Of a DNA stretch of 45,000 nt, positions 1 to 12,842 are shown one piece after another. The position numbers and the translations under genes were made by a program. Every line of letters starts with the position of its first letter. Position 1 is the stretch's first letter. The DNA is from Bigelowiella natans CCMP2755 (lineage: Eukaryota; Cercozoa; Chlorarachniophyceae): positions 12,501 to 57,500 of the forward strand of contig ADNK01001382.1 of the NCBI GenBank assembly GCA_000320545.1. The letters are read 5' to 3'. Under the pieces are notes generated by a model. The model was not told the origin of the DNA. It ran no database searches and was given only the letters and a program-made list of their open reading frames with translations.

Positions 1-30
1 CACACACACACGCACACACATGTACGCACG
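1..30. repeat. CA-rich dinucleotide tract at left edge
   Basis: An imperfect (CA)n tract starts the window, probably inside an intron of the minus-strand PTEN-like gene whose remaining exons lie outside. No exon could be placed in 1-380. Confidence 0.6.
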
Positions 31-380
31 CTCAAGTAAAGATAAGCAGCGCTACTTAATAATCAAGAGAGCAGGGCGAGATTATGCGGACTTGTTCAAC
101 ATCGGTGGGTAGATAGGTAGGTACCTAGAGGGGGGCTTGGGTATCCCGGAAACTTGAATTCCATCACCTGAGGTGTTTTATATTATATAAGAAGAAGAAA
201 ACGAGGAAGAAGAAGTAAGGATTTTTTGGATGATTGGTAAATATATTTCGCTCGCTGCCCGATGCTTCTGAGCGCTCGCGCACGAATTTCCATGCACATA
301 AATCAAAACCAACATTCTTGGCGTTGGCCATCCACTCTTCGCGTTTCATTGCAATATGTTCATGAAGCCATGTGTAACAC

Positions 381-1575
381 CTGCTGCTCAAACTTCGAGG
401 CATCATACGACTTTTCACTCAAATTGAATATCATGTACTTTCCCTAAGAAAGAAGGAAGGAGGGCGGGCGAAGGGAAGCGGCGAGAACAGTAGAATAGGT
501 GTCAAAACGTGAGAATTAGCTGGTTCGATTATTGCCAGTTGTTATCATAAGGAATTCGTGAATAATCCAAACCTTATACTTCGTATTTAAGTATTTGCTT
601 ATGTTATCCAGAGGGCATCCCAGGTGTGTCTCCTGCGTGTGTTGGTGATTTTCCCATCATCATCATCATCATCTTCTCAGAATGGATCGATTCATCCCAC
701 GTATGAACATTTAGAAAGAGAATTACTATTACTTCCGGTGATGGGAACCCCATTGCAAGCAGCCGATCATTTATATGGCTTATTCCTACAAATATTTATC
801 ATAACGGCGTGGCTACTGTGCACGATGTTGCAAAGGATCAAATAGTCCCTCACTTTGCTAACAAAATACCTAGATCGTCGGCCGAGGGTGTCGTCGATAC
901 GATGGTGGATATAAAGCTGAACATGTCCTGGAATCATCGATATTGGGTAATAATTCAGCGAAAAAGTTCAACTAATATTGGAGATTCGTAAAGTGGCAAA
1001 TTGTACGAACTCTCGCTGCTTTATCAGCTTCTTTGAAGCCTTTTCCCATCTAAGTTTCAGGGTGATGAAGAGGAAGATGGAGGTGAAACAAAGTCCTTTC
1101 AACTACTAGGGAAAGAATTTGTACCTCCGAAGAGACCTTAGCGGATAATTTTCGTGCCTCTTGCGCAACTTCACCAGCTTTCGCTTTCACATTTTCCTGA
1201 TGTGTAGAACATATCACCCATGATGCATGGACTCTCGAAAGAATGTAGAGGTTCAAGTTCGATAAAAGCTGTTGGAGGGGATGAAAGGTGGTGGCTAATC
1301 CATTTCGTAGTAAAGTTCACTCCTAAACGTTCTTCCAAGGTCGCTGCTTGTTAAAATTGCCGGACGAAACGCAGGATGTCAACCAAAGCGGTGGGAAATC
1401 GTATCGAAGCAGGACTCTTGATCCCTTGGGCTATCAATGCGTAAAGAGAATCGATTCTATATTCAAAAGCTACCTTCGTTTCGTTTATCTTATCTTCATT
1501 GTTCTCCCAGAAGGAGTTGATTCCTTGACGAGCTGCTGCTGTCGATGACGACCACCACGAGCTCACCGACTCCAT
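381..1575 (-). CDS. PTEN/tensin-type phosphatase-like protein, N-terminal exons (3' part beyond left edge)
   Basis: Six minus-strand exons join in phase: 1575-~1366 (ATG at 1575), 1196-1125, 927-854, 778-733, 632-573 and 443-381; the last ends at a GT donor, so the gene continues off the left edge. The joined protein carries the stretch INDRLLAMGFPSPE followed about 20 residues later by KYMIFNLSEKSYDASKFEQQ. These match the conserved 'ITDRIIAMGFP' and 'Y.I.NLSERSYD..KF' elements that open the phosphatase domain of PTEN, auxilin/GAK and TPTE. The catalytic HCxxGxxR loop is not in the window, so activity cannot be judged. The first ~110 residues (start MESVSSWWSSS, then a charged helix rich in Ala/Lys/Glu) are unrecognised. 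The donor of the first exon (GTCCGG) is non-standard and its end is uncertain. The family normally dephosphorylates phosphoinositides or binds membranes. Confidence 0.6.
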
Positions 1576-2040
1576 TTTTAAGAGTTGTCTCTTTGTGTAA
1601 ATAAAGGACGCTTTTAGTTTTATATCCCTCTATGATTATCCTGTGCGACTTGCCAGAGTTGCGAACTTTATTAAAGAACGTAGTCCATTTTTTTTCCCCT
1701 ATCGTTCTCTCCTTGAAAACTCAACATTCCTATTTTGACGTGTTAGGATCATGTCGCAGTAGGTGAAACTAGGTCGAGAGGTATCATTCGACTTCGCAGA
1801 CCCCGATTTAATTTTGTTTCTGTCCCATTTGTAGGTATCTTAAACATTTCGCGTTTGCGTCAGCTCGACCAATTCGGCTTTGAAGTTTTAAGATGACGTA
1901 CCTTCCTCTGCGTATCTTTGGCCAGCAAAAATTTCCCGAATTCATCATAAATATGACAATATATGTTGTCGTATTGTAATTTCATGATCGATTATTGAAT
2001 CATATAATCATAACCTGATTCTGAAACAGAGAATCAGGAT

Positions 2041-2048
2041 CCACGTCA
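2041..2048 (-). promoter_or_regulatory. UPRE-like element upstream of BiP
   Basis: CCACGTCA on the plus strand reads TGACGTGG on the minus strand, the core of the ATF6/XBP1-type unfolded-protein-response element. It lies 218 bp upstream of the BiP start codon. Two related words, TGACGTGT at 1736-1743 and TGACGTA at 1894-1900, lie further upstream. BiP is the classic target of the unfolded protein response, so the context fits, but an eight-base word can occur by chance. Confidence 0.35.
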
Positions 2049-2265
2049 GCGCGAGGCCAAATCCCTTCAGAACTTGACAGCGATTTTGAAGACACTACGC
2101 ACATATTATTTCTAATTTTTGATATAACGACAATAAAATGAAATAAAATAAACTGTAAATCTCATGCAATCCTGAGAGAATGTGAAAGTGCTATACGTCG
2201 TCCAGGTCTGAATTTCGCTGCGAAGACCACAAACCAAAGACCGTCACGGATACCCCCCCCCCAAG

Positions 2266-4388
2266 ATGAATCGTGTAGCTCTGGCCGTATTCGGCCTTGT
2301 TGCCCTTCTCGCATTTTCGTCCGTCCACGCTGATGAAGAAGGTATTTGGGAGAAAATAAATTGGATATAGTTCGAAGTGAAGGTAGACAGGGAGGGCGGA
2401 CCTTGTTTTTTTAGTGTGGCAATACGAGGAAGTAGCGTGGGTAAAAATCTGACACATATTTATATTCATTAGTTGGAACTGTTATTGGTATCGACCTTGG
2501 AACCACATACTCTTGCGTCGGAGTGTACAAGGACGGTCGTGTCCAGATCATTGCTAATGACCAAGGAAACCGTATTACCCCTTCATACGTTGCATTCTCT
2601 GACGAGGAGCGTCTTATCGGAGATGCTGCGAAAAACCAGGCTTCTACTAACCCTAGGAATACTATTTTCGATGTTAAGCGTCTGATCGGACGTGGATACA
2701 AGGACAAGGAAGTCCAGCGTGACAAGAAGCTCCTCCCTTATTCGATTGTTGACAAGAAAGGAAAGCCTTACATCTCCGTAGAAGTTAAGGGGGAGAAAAA
2801 AACTTTTTCTGCTGAAGAAATTTCTGCTATGATCCTTCAAAAGATGAAGGAGGTTGCTGAGAGCTTCCTTGGAAAGGAGATCCAGAACGCTGTCGTTACT
2901 GTCCCTGCATACTTCAACGACGCACAGCGTCAGGCTACCAAGGATGCTGGCACTATCTCCGGCCTCAACGTTATGCGTATCATCAACGAGCCTACTGCAG
3001 CAGCTATTGCTTACGGGCTTGATAAGAAGAACAAGGAAACTAACATCCTCGTTTACGATCTTGGAGGAGGAACCTTCGATGTTTCCATTCTCACCATCGA
3101 TGAGGGAGTCTTCGAGGTCCTCGCAACCAACGGTGACACCCACCTTGGAGGAGAGGACTTCGACCAGCGTGTAATGGCCCACTTCATCAAGCTGATCAAG
3201 AAAAAGTTCAAGAAAGACATCTCCAAGAACCTGCGAGCTCTTGCTAAGCTCCGTCGCGAGGTTGAGAAGGCTAAGCGGGCCCTCTCTACCAACCACCAGG
3301 TGAAGGTCGAAATTGAGTCCCTCTTCGATGGCGAGGACTTCTCGGAGACCTTGACCCGTGCTCGTTTCGAGGAACTTAACAACGACCTCTTCCGCAAGAC
3401 CTTGAAGCCTGTCAGCAACGTCATGAAGGATTCCGGCTTGAAGAAGAACGAGATCGACGAGATTGTCCTTGTTGGAGGATCCACTCGTATTCCCAAGATT
3501 CAGCAGCTCATTAAGGACTTCTTCAACGGAAAGGAACCTAATCGCGGAATCAACCCCGATGAGGCTGTTGCCTACGGAGCTGCAGTTCAGGGAGGCGTTC
3601 TTTCCGGAGAGGGCGGAGAAGAAACCAAGGACCTTCTTCTGCTCGACGTCACGCCTCTCTCCATGGGTATCGAGACCGTCGGCGGTGTCATGACCAAGTT
3701 GATTGAGAGGAACACTGTTATCCCTACCAAGAAGTCTCAGACATTCTCGACTTACCAGGACAACCAACCTGCTGTCCTCATCCAGGTCTTCCAGGGTGAG
3801 CGTGCAATGACCAAGGACAACGTACTCCTCGGTAAGTTCGAGCTTACGGGCATTCCTCCTGCTCCTCGTGGTGTTCCTCAGATCGAAGTCACCTTCGAGA
3901 TCGATGCGAACGGTGTCGTCAGTGTATCTGCTGAAGACAAGGGTGCTGGAACCTCAGAATCCATCACTATCACTGCTGATAAGGGACGATTGTCCGAGGA
4001 AGAGATCGAGCGTATGGTTCGCGAAGCTGAAGAATATGCTGAGGATGATAAGAGGAACAAGGAGAACATCGACGCTAGAAATGGTCTCGAAGGTTTCGCT
4101 TACACCCTCAAGAACCAAATCAGCGACGAAGAGAAACTAGGAGGCAAGATTAGCGAGGAGGATAAGAAAACCATCGAGGAGAAGGCTGATGAGATCATCG
4201 AATGGCTCGACGAGAACCAGGACGCTGAAAAGGATGACTACGACGAGAAGAAGAAGGAGTTAGAAAGCGTTTCGAACCCTATCATGACCAAGCTCTACCA
4301 AGAGTTTGGCCAGGGAGGAGCTCCTGGAGGAGCAGATGATGGTGACTTCGAGGACGACGAAGATATTCCTGACCATGATGAACTTTAA
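2266..4388 (+). CDS. BiP: ER lumenal Hsp70 chaperone BiP (GRP78)
   Basis: Exon 1 is 2266-2341 and exon 2 is 2473-4388, joined across GTATTT...TTAG (phase 1), giving 663 residues, the usual BiP length. Exon 1 encodes a signal peptide ([19 protein letters not shown], cleavage probably after VHA). Exon 2 opens with the Hsp70 signature [15 protein letters not shown]. It also has the second signature ([14 protein letters not shown]), the third ([17 protein letters not shown]), the substrate-binding domain and the helical lid. The protein ends in HDEL, the ER-retrieval signal. It binds and releases unfolded secretory proteins in an ATP-dependent cycle and helps drive translocation. The intron sits just after the signal peptide. 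Codons strongly favour C/G-ending and common forms, as expected of a highly expressed gene. Possible UPRE words lie upstream. Confidence 0.97.
2342..2472 (+). other. BiP intron
   Basis: This is a 131-bp GT..AG intron separating the signal-peptide exon from the mature chaperone. Removing it joins G|TT to make Val and restores one continuous frame. Confidence 0.9.
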
Positions 4389-5741
4389 ACTAGCACGGAT
4401 TTAAGAAACTTTGTGCAGCAGAATTCACGAAGTCTACACACCCTAGCAGGACAACAGAAAACTTACATTTTTGGCCCCTGCGCAGTCGTGAATTTGAATC
4501 ACCCCACTCAAAGCGTACGTACATCTGGCATGTATTGTGATGTATCGGTTACACAAGCGAAAATAACTAAGAAAATCGATCGACTGCATCTTGTAAGCAA
4601 GCGCTTTTTCGATCATTGTACATGTCAAGATGTTACATCGCATCGTAGCGCATGTGAGGCACATGCTAGCATGCTAGCATGACTGCGGGCATTGCTAGAT
4701 TGCTAGATTGCTTAATGATCACACAATCACACAATGACTTGATTATGCATTCCAAATACAAACAGTCTAGCAGTATACGTGCTAGCTAGCTAGAGAGTGG
4801 CACTGGAGCATGCTATCTAGCTATGTCTCGATGCGTCGTCTGAATGATGCGATGTCGCGCAATGAATGCGAACCGTTTATTAATTAGCATTCACATCGTC
4901 ATCTGGTCATCATTTGAACGTCACTTTTTGTGTTAGCTGTTAGCGCAAGCTAGCGTAGCTAGGTAGCTAGATAGCTAGCTAACCACGCTAGTATAGCAGA
5001 CATTCGCACTCCAAGCTAGCAAGCTAGCCAGCCAAGTATTGTAGACACAGTACATCCATCTAGCTAACTCTAGCCATCGTATCTGCACATCTCTAGATCT
5101 AGCTAGCTAGGCATGCTAGCATGCGAGAGCGTTACTGGGTTCTAGTGTTACATCTAGCTAGCTAGAGTGGGCACTAGCTAGCTAGCATGAAATCATGGCC
5201 ATAGCTAGAGTGCTAGAGTGGGGCATTCTAGCAGTGACTAGAAAACATCAGCAGGCTTTTATGTAACCCTAATGTATAGTAATGACGATGCTTGGCACGG
5301 TCGCATGCATGACACACATGTCATTCCACATGCTAGCATTTTACAAGTCAAATGTTGCATGGGAATTTTAATATACATAACCATTAAATAAAGGCATTTC
5401 AATTAAAATTCAATAGCCTGGAACACATACCAACTCTAGAACTGCTCCAGTGCACGGACGCGAATGCGATGCGCACCGTAGCGATGTCACCATGATCCTA
5501 ACCTGGCGACTGTAAATGTACACATTGTGTGCTAATAATGTATAGGGTTACGTCGATGTAAGCCCTTCAAATAAATGCTGCGGATCTCCCCCTATGCACT
5601 TTGGGCTCCTCGTTAACTTTCTAAAGTGAAGAGCTGCCCCTGCCACGTTCATCATTGACTCGACATCTCCGTGTCACGGGTGGTACCTGACCAGCGATGA
5701 TTCGAACAATTGGTAGGGAAAGGGCTGAGGACGGATAAACT
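4389..5741. other. Intergenic region with CTAG/GCTAGC word island
   Basis: No credible coding exon was found between the BiP stop and the last exon of the RND gene. From about 4660 to 5235 the sequence is crowded with the palindromic words GCTAGC, CTAGCTAG and ATGCTAGCAT in irregular arrangement, not as a clean microsatellite. An AATAAA word lies at about 5387, far from BiP, so its poly(A) site is not identified. Unrelated AT-richer sequence follows. Confidence 0.7.
4660..5235. repeat. CTAG/GCTAGC-rich island 1
   Basis: Many scattered copies of GCTAG and CTAGC, several merged into CTAGCTAGC tracts (for example near 4780, 4960-4980, 5100 and 5150-5185). Spacing is irregular and many copies are self-complementary. 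Similar islands occur at 24935-25165 and 37060-37085, always between genes. Confidence 0.7.
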
Positions 5742-5830
5742 GTGATGATGCATTGTAAAAGTGTTATAATTTTCACTATATTAACCAGGGCCAGCCACCA
5801 CCACTACTACAACAACTACAGCAACAACTG

Positions 5831-8760
5831 CTACTTTCTACTGCTACGACTTTCAACGACAATTACCTTGCCGGGCCACCAGTTCCATTCGACTCCGATC
5901 ATTAGCAGCGCAGGCACAAGCCACGCTCGCACTAAGAATGTGTCGAGAATACACGTGGACGCGACCAGTATGCCAATCGTTCGTAACACAAACAACTCTG
6001 ATGTTATCAGGGCCGAGAATGCGGCCAGCATGATCAACCCAGCGACCGTTATTATACCTGAGAACCGTATTAAGCACGGCCACCACCATCAATCTTCATC
6101 ATCCATCATCATCATCATCATCATCATCATAATTATCATCACCATCACTATCCCTCATCATCATCATCATCATCATCATCATCGTCGCCGTCGTTCAGGA
6201 ACAAAGAAGGGCGATTGCTCCTACCGCTAGTCCTATACATCGCAGCCATGGTCGCGTCCTGCGTCGAGAAGCCTTCGAGGCGGTACTCGTGGATTCGGAC
6301 GAGGAGAAAGAGGTCGTAGTCGAGGGTGAGGCCTACGAGCACGGGAACGATCATAATGGGCACGATGAAGTTTATTCCGTCCCCCTGCGCCCCCGGGATT
6401 CGGATGTCCTGCAGCAGCACCACCATGATGCCGAACACCCACGCCAGCGAGAAGGCCACAGTCACGAGCAGCCTTATCCCCATGGTGAGGGACTGGAACG
6501 AGACCGCCGTGAGCGCGAGCACCACGCTCACGACGGCCCCGAGCATGTAGTAGGGGGCGGATTCGTACATCGACTCCTTGAGGTCGGTGAGGATGGGCGC
6601 CATGCCCTCGAAGTAGAGCTGCCACTCCACGCCGTGTCGCCTGCCCACCTCGGCCTCGTGGTCCATGAGGTTTCTCACCTCGTCCACCCACTGGCTCGAG
6701 TAGCCCCCGACGCTGTTGAAGCTCGGTTCCAGCACGATGATGGCGGCGGACCCCAGCATGCTTTTCGTCTTCCTCATCTGGTACCGATACGCTCTTGCCT
6801 TCCCGCTCGGCCCGGCCCCGCCTGGGTTATAAAGGCCGTCGGGCCGCGTCTGGTTGAGGAGGCCGACTGCCTCGTCAAACGTGACGGCCTCGCCGTCCAT
6901 CCAGCCGATGCTCTTGATGCCGGTTGCCCCGGCGCTCACCGGCAGGTCGAGGATCTTGCGCGACAGAGCTGTTATGTTCGCGACAACGTGCCTGTCGAAG
7001 ATCCGCTGCTTGAAAGGGCACATGTCGCACGTCCCCGCGCAGAGGTGGCCCCAGGTGAGGAACTTCCGGGCCGCCTCATGATATTTCTTCTGCCCCCCCG
7101 CGCCGACCTCGGTGCCCAGCTTCCTCGAGGAGCACTCCTTCCCGAGGAGGGCGGAGGCCAGCTGGCAGTTGACCGACGCAGGGCGCTGGCAGAAGTACGA
7201 TTTCCCGTCCGGCCCAATGTAGCAAGGGGTTATTTTGTTGATCCATCCTCCGGTGTCGTCGCCGCACTCGAAGAGCCTAGCGAACTCCTCCTCCTCCCCC
7301 ACCTTCACGTCTGCCGCCGCTGGCGGAGGGGTGGTCGTCGGCGAGGCCGTGGGTACGGCGAGGGATGACGTGGGCGGTGCTGTGGAATTGCAGCTCACGC
7401 TGCAGGTCTGAGGGCAGAAGAAGGAGGGCGAGTATCCGTCCGGATAGGCTGGATTTGCCACCCCCGGGTCATAGCGACAAGCCATTCTGTGAGCTTCGGG
7501 GCCGAATTGCTGATGAAACAGCGTCTTGTTGCCGCCTCCCAACTCCTTGTACATGCCCCTCTCGATCTCGCGTTGGAACATGCCGATGAGCTGCGGGCAC
7601 GTCTTGTTGCGGCTGGCGATGAGCCCTTCGGGGTCGTCCCTGAGGCAGTCCGGAGGCTGGAAGACACAGCGCGGCTTGTCGCCGCCCAGCTCGCCGTTCA
7701 ATTTGAAATTCTCTTTGAAGCAGTATTTAGCGTACTTCTTGTCCTTAAACTTGTTCGTCTCGGCCTTCTGCTCCTCGTCCCCCCCCCGCTCCTTCTCCTC
7801 CCCGCCCCCTGCCGCCGGCAATGACGTATGGTTCTTGAGCGAGACGGCATGGCCAAGGGTAATGACCAGATATTGCTTCTGCAGGGTCCCGACGTTGAAG
7901 CCGGCGTCTTTGATCATGTTCATTGTCTTTATGGGGGCGGACTGTGAGAGCTGCATCTGCTCGAAACTGGTGGATATCTTGAGCCGTGCAATTTGCCCCA
8001 CGAGAGGCGCCCCCAGCAGCACCATCACCAGAATCACCGTCAGTGGTCTGTCGCGGCACAAAAGCGCGATCTTGACCCACACCGAGCTGCTGGGAATCCT
8101 CATATCAGCTGTAGGAGTTCTCGGTTCTAGCGAGCCGTCTCCCCCCCCAGCCTCCGCGTCCTCTTCCTCCTCCTCTTCCTCAACAATCGCGTCTTCAAAG
8201 GAAACCTCCAACCCTGTGCTAAGTGGCTGGCGCAAATCATCCTATCGTAGTCGAGTAGTAGTAGTAGTAGTAGTAGTAGTAGAAGAAGTAGAGAATCATC
8301 AAACATGAGTAGAGTTGACGGACATGACGACGACGACGACGACGACAAGGATGACGATGAGATCCCTATCCTCCCAAGTTAGCTTGGGGCAACAGGAACA
8401 TGCGGGGGGGAGGAGAGGGGGGCGGGGACACGGAGTTAAGAAGGTGTGATAGTGCTCTCACTACTACCGTCTTTCCTTCTCTCCTTCCTGCATGTATGAG
8501 GTTTCGCGATCGGCTATTTGTCCTATCGTCACTGCTGGAAAGTTTTGCTGCATTCTCCTCCATCAACTGGTCATCATCTAAGAGGAGGAGGAGGAGGAGG
8601 AGGAGGAAGAGGAGGAGGAGAGGACAAAGCAGGCGAAATGTTTAGATGCATGATAAAAACAACAGAGATAGCCATGGGAATGTGCGTGAGTGTTACCTTG
8701 TTCTTCGTCGATATCCTCATCTAAGTTGAACAACTGGTCGGATCCCACTGAATCAAGAGC

Positions 8761-8792
<32 letters not shown>

Positions 8793-10395
8793 TTACGATG
8801 GTGGAAGAGCATAGAGATGATGGCGATGACGACGATGGTGATAATGATGATGATGAGGATGATGGTCGGGAGAAGAATGGACATGAGGAGAACCGGTGGC
8901 GATGGTATCATATACACAACAAAAATGAATATATCAAATATGCAGATATATATAAAAATATATATATTTTATATATATATATATTTATTTATATGTACAC
9001 GGCTTACTATGTGATCTATTGGCACGTGTTGCCATTTTTGGAGAGGGGTGGGTGCCCTTCTTTTTCTTCCTTTTTTTCCTATTCCCCCGAGATGATGACT
9101 TCCTTTCCTTTGAGTCATCATCATGATTATCGCCGTTATCATCGTCGTGGTAATCCTTCGGCTTTCGACCCAGCTCAAGCCCATCAATTAGCCCGTCGTC
9201 CTCCTCTCCCTCCCCCTCCTCCTCTTCGCCGTCGAGAATATCATCATCTTCAGTCCCATCAATAGGTTTGAAAGATGGGCCACCTTCTCCCCCCTCGTCG
9301 TCGGGAGAACGGGCACTGTAGGAGGAGGAGGAGTCTCCTATCGTTTTCATCTCAAGGCGATCGTAAGCCTCCACCTGCTCTCCGGAGAAGGAAAGGGAGG
9401 GGGGGGAAGAAGGTTATCGAGAGTTGGCAGCTGTAAGTAGCTTGACTATCACCACCATTGATTCCTTCGAATGTTCCCGTCAGATTTCACATCGTCCCCC
9501 TCTTTCCCCCCTCCCTCCTCCCCCCTCCTCCATTATCATGTCGCGATGAAAAACACATTGAAATTCTATGCGGGGTGACAAGCGTATATTGGGAAGGAGG
9601 GGGGGGAGGGGGGGGGGGGTGACAATACATATATAAATCTTATGTGTAGGCAGCGGGGATGGTGAATGATAAATGGTGTGGGGTCATAGCACCGGGACAT
9701 CTCCGCCGTCCCTGGCCAGCTCGTCGTCGACATCGCTCATGCACGTCCGTACGCACGCCACGCACCAAGGCCATCCAGAAATCCAGCTGATGACTGTCGT
9801 GGCAATGTTCAACCGGATCCTGGAGACGAACCCATTCTTCTTATAGCAGCACTTAAAGTCTGAAGGGGGAGAGGGGGAGATGCAGGTGGAGGAAACATAT
9901 TCAGCTGCACAGGAAAAAATAAAGTATACGCGATGTCGAGGAAAGAATATGGACTATCACAGTGCCAAAAAAATAGTAATGTGACAAATTCTCGTCTTCC
10001 TCCACCTGCATTGTTATATCGCCATCATTATCATTATCATCATCACCATCATCGTTGCATGACGACCATCAATATCACCACCACCACCACCGCCACCATC
10101 ATCATTTTCAACACTGAACTACCAGGCATAAGAATCAGGAGCGCTGGGATGAGGGACATGTTGACCGTCATACAGATCAGAATCAAAATGCCGCAGCTAG
10201 CTCCCACTTGCTGCACGAGTGCGGTGTCGATTATGAGGAGAGAGAAGAACGACATCGCCAGTATGATGCCGGACAAAAACACAGTCTTCCCTGCGGTTTG
10301 CACGGCGATGATCACGGCCGACGTCTTGGATTGTCCGGCGAGCCTTTCCTCCCTCCACCGACTCAATATGAAGAGTGCGTAGTCTGTTTGAATGT

Positions 10396-10440
<45 letters not shown>

Positions 10441-11566
10441 GAAAAAAAGAGATAGCCGAGAGGAAGAAGAAGAGGAAGAAGAGGCCAAAACACACATATA
10501 AACACACACACGCACACACGGACGCATATTTTCAAAGAAATAAAAGAGTACAATTTTAATGATACACGTTCGATAGACGCTCTTTGCAACGACGGCCATC
10601 AGGTCCAACAGCAGCAGCAGCAGCAGCAGCAGCAGTGATGAGCTGTCGAAGAGGAGGAAGGAGGAGTAGGAAGGGGGGAGGAGGAAGAGGAGGAGGGCTA
10701 CCAATCGACATCGCCACGAGAATGGACACCCATATCCCTGGAGAAATATGTGCCCAGCTGTACGGCCCACCGTAATGCTTTTGCAACGGCTACCACATCA
10801 TACCATATCACATCATATTTCAACAAAGCTAGCAAAGGGAGTAGTATACCGTCCATCTATCACTATCACGCCAAGTATTAAATGAAGAAGACGAAGAAGA
10901 AGAAGAAGAAGAAGAAGATCGAATCATGCCAGGAGGGGGGGCGGGTTATTATTATTATTATTATCATTGTTACTGTTATCATTACCACTAAGATGAAAAT
11001 CGTGGCAAGCAATGCGACAGGCATTGTGAGCAGGACGAAGAATGCCGTTGGTCCCACGGTGCTACATGATGAAGAGGGGGCGGAAAGAGGGGGGGGGGAA
11101 TAAACAGCGGCTGAGATAATGCTTATATATTGAAATTACTACTTTCGAGTATGGGAAAGGGGGGAGTGGGGGGTGGGGGTGGGGCGCAGTGCAGCATCTA
11201 GTAGTGAGTGAGTATGTAGGTGAGTGATGCTGAGCCCACACGCCATAGAATGGCAAGTAGTAGCTCAGGCAATTATTACGCGAAGAGAATCGTGAAAGCG
11301 ATGGGCAGCGTCAGGATGTGACCCCTTGATGTGTCGCTAAGCGCACCCGCGGCAGTAGCACGCATCTGAATTGCAGAGGAGGGGAGCGGGAGAGGAAGCA
11401 AGAGAGGGAGGGGGGGGGGGGAAGAGAGAAAGGGAAACGTGCGTCAGCAGATTTGTTCACCGTATCCGTGTAAAGTAGTAGTAGCGCACACATGTAGAGT
11501 AGTGATGTGCCTATATCTGGCAGATCTCAACATCAAAGGAAGTTCTGCTCTAGGGAGGGGAGAGGG

Positions 11567-11607
<41 letters not shown>

Positions 11608-11688
11608 CCGGGGAAGAGAGTAGCATTGTGTGGCCATAGACCTGCTCTGACCAACTCGTAAGGCCGTATTCGAAGTCATGGTCCTGTT

Positions 11689-11722
<34 letters not shown>

Positions 11723-12054
11723 GGAAGATGACCAGAGGAAACACTACGTTCACCACGAGGTAAGAGAAGTTCAAAGCACACGAATTAATAGACAACCCCA
11801 CCACCACCACCACAGGACATCCTCTCCTCATACCAACTAGAAAGACGTACCGATCCAAAGACCTCGTCCATCTGTCCCCGGAGCCAGTCTGACGATAAAA
11901 TAGCAATGACAGAACAGTGAACGACAATTTGAAGGAACCTCCCCCCCCCTCCCACAGCACAGCCTTCGCATAAGACGTTCAAAGTTCGGTGACCTGAAAG
12001 GGGATAAAACGTAGCCTTGTTGCTGCACTTTGGAATAGACCCCTGTAGTTGTAA

Positions 12055-12125
<71 letters not shown>

Positions 12126-12453
12126 CATATATACATCTTGTCAGGTTGTTACTAGCCAGGGCATGGCAAGATTGTGGTGACGTCCAAACTTAGGCTGATG
12201 ATGGAAATTATGATGATGTGATGATGATTCTCAATAATACCTCCAGGATCACAATGGTGACTTTGTTGTCCGCGGAGACGTATCGCTGACATCACGAAAT
12301 ATGAAGAGAGAATGCATTTAACTTCTCCCCCTTATTGCCATGAAACAGAATTTTTTAATTCGACCTTCCTTGCTATCTCTTCTCCGAATTCCTCTCGGTC
12401 ATGGTAATAGCTGCAACAATCAACATCTTAGGGGTGTGTGGGGAAGGGGGGGG

Positions 12454-12491
<38 letters not shown>

Positions 12492-12810
12492 ACTTATGGA
12501 ATGAACAATTGCTTACCCGTGGACTCTTTCGATTGCGTTGTACAAGTTCACCTGTCTTTGTTGAAAACCTGCCAGTAGTTCACCCCCACAGACTGCTCCA
12601 GGTATTTTGCAGATCTCTGAGGAGGGAGGGGGGGGGGCAGGATATTGTTATATCAAGCCAAACGACGAGTTTGTCAGCACAAAGCTTCAACGAAAGGACG
12701 GGGTGTTTGCTCAACCGAGCATCGTAACTCACCATCACAGTCCACGTGTAGCCAGTTAACTTTGAAATTCTTGAAATGACAGGTCATCTCTGGTTTCACG
12801 CATCTGATGG

Positions 12811-12842
<32 letters not shown>

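Noticed and set aside
2583-3767. 394-codon open frame antisense to BiP
   Set aside because: Antisense open frames opposite Hsp70 genes are a known side effect of codon bias. This one has no recognisable domain and no start context.
5742-6224. 162-codon plus-strand frame with His-rich end
   Set aside because: It overlaps the last RND exon and an ATC/CAT repeat in its final intron. The minus-strand reading has clear TM11-12 similarity.
6289-7368. 359-codon plus-strand frame opposite the RND gene
   Set aside because: It is antisense to the strongly supported RND loop exon, is His/Arg-rich and low complexity, and has no family resemblance.
12552-12616. Alternative frame in this RND exon with an attractive peptide (YLEQSVGVNYWQVFNK)
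   Set aside because: Its phase does not fit the upstream exon. The other frame joins in phase and matches the Cys pattern of the second-half loop (CGGELLAGFQQ versus CPQLIGMFQRE).
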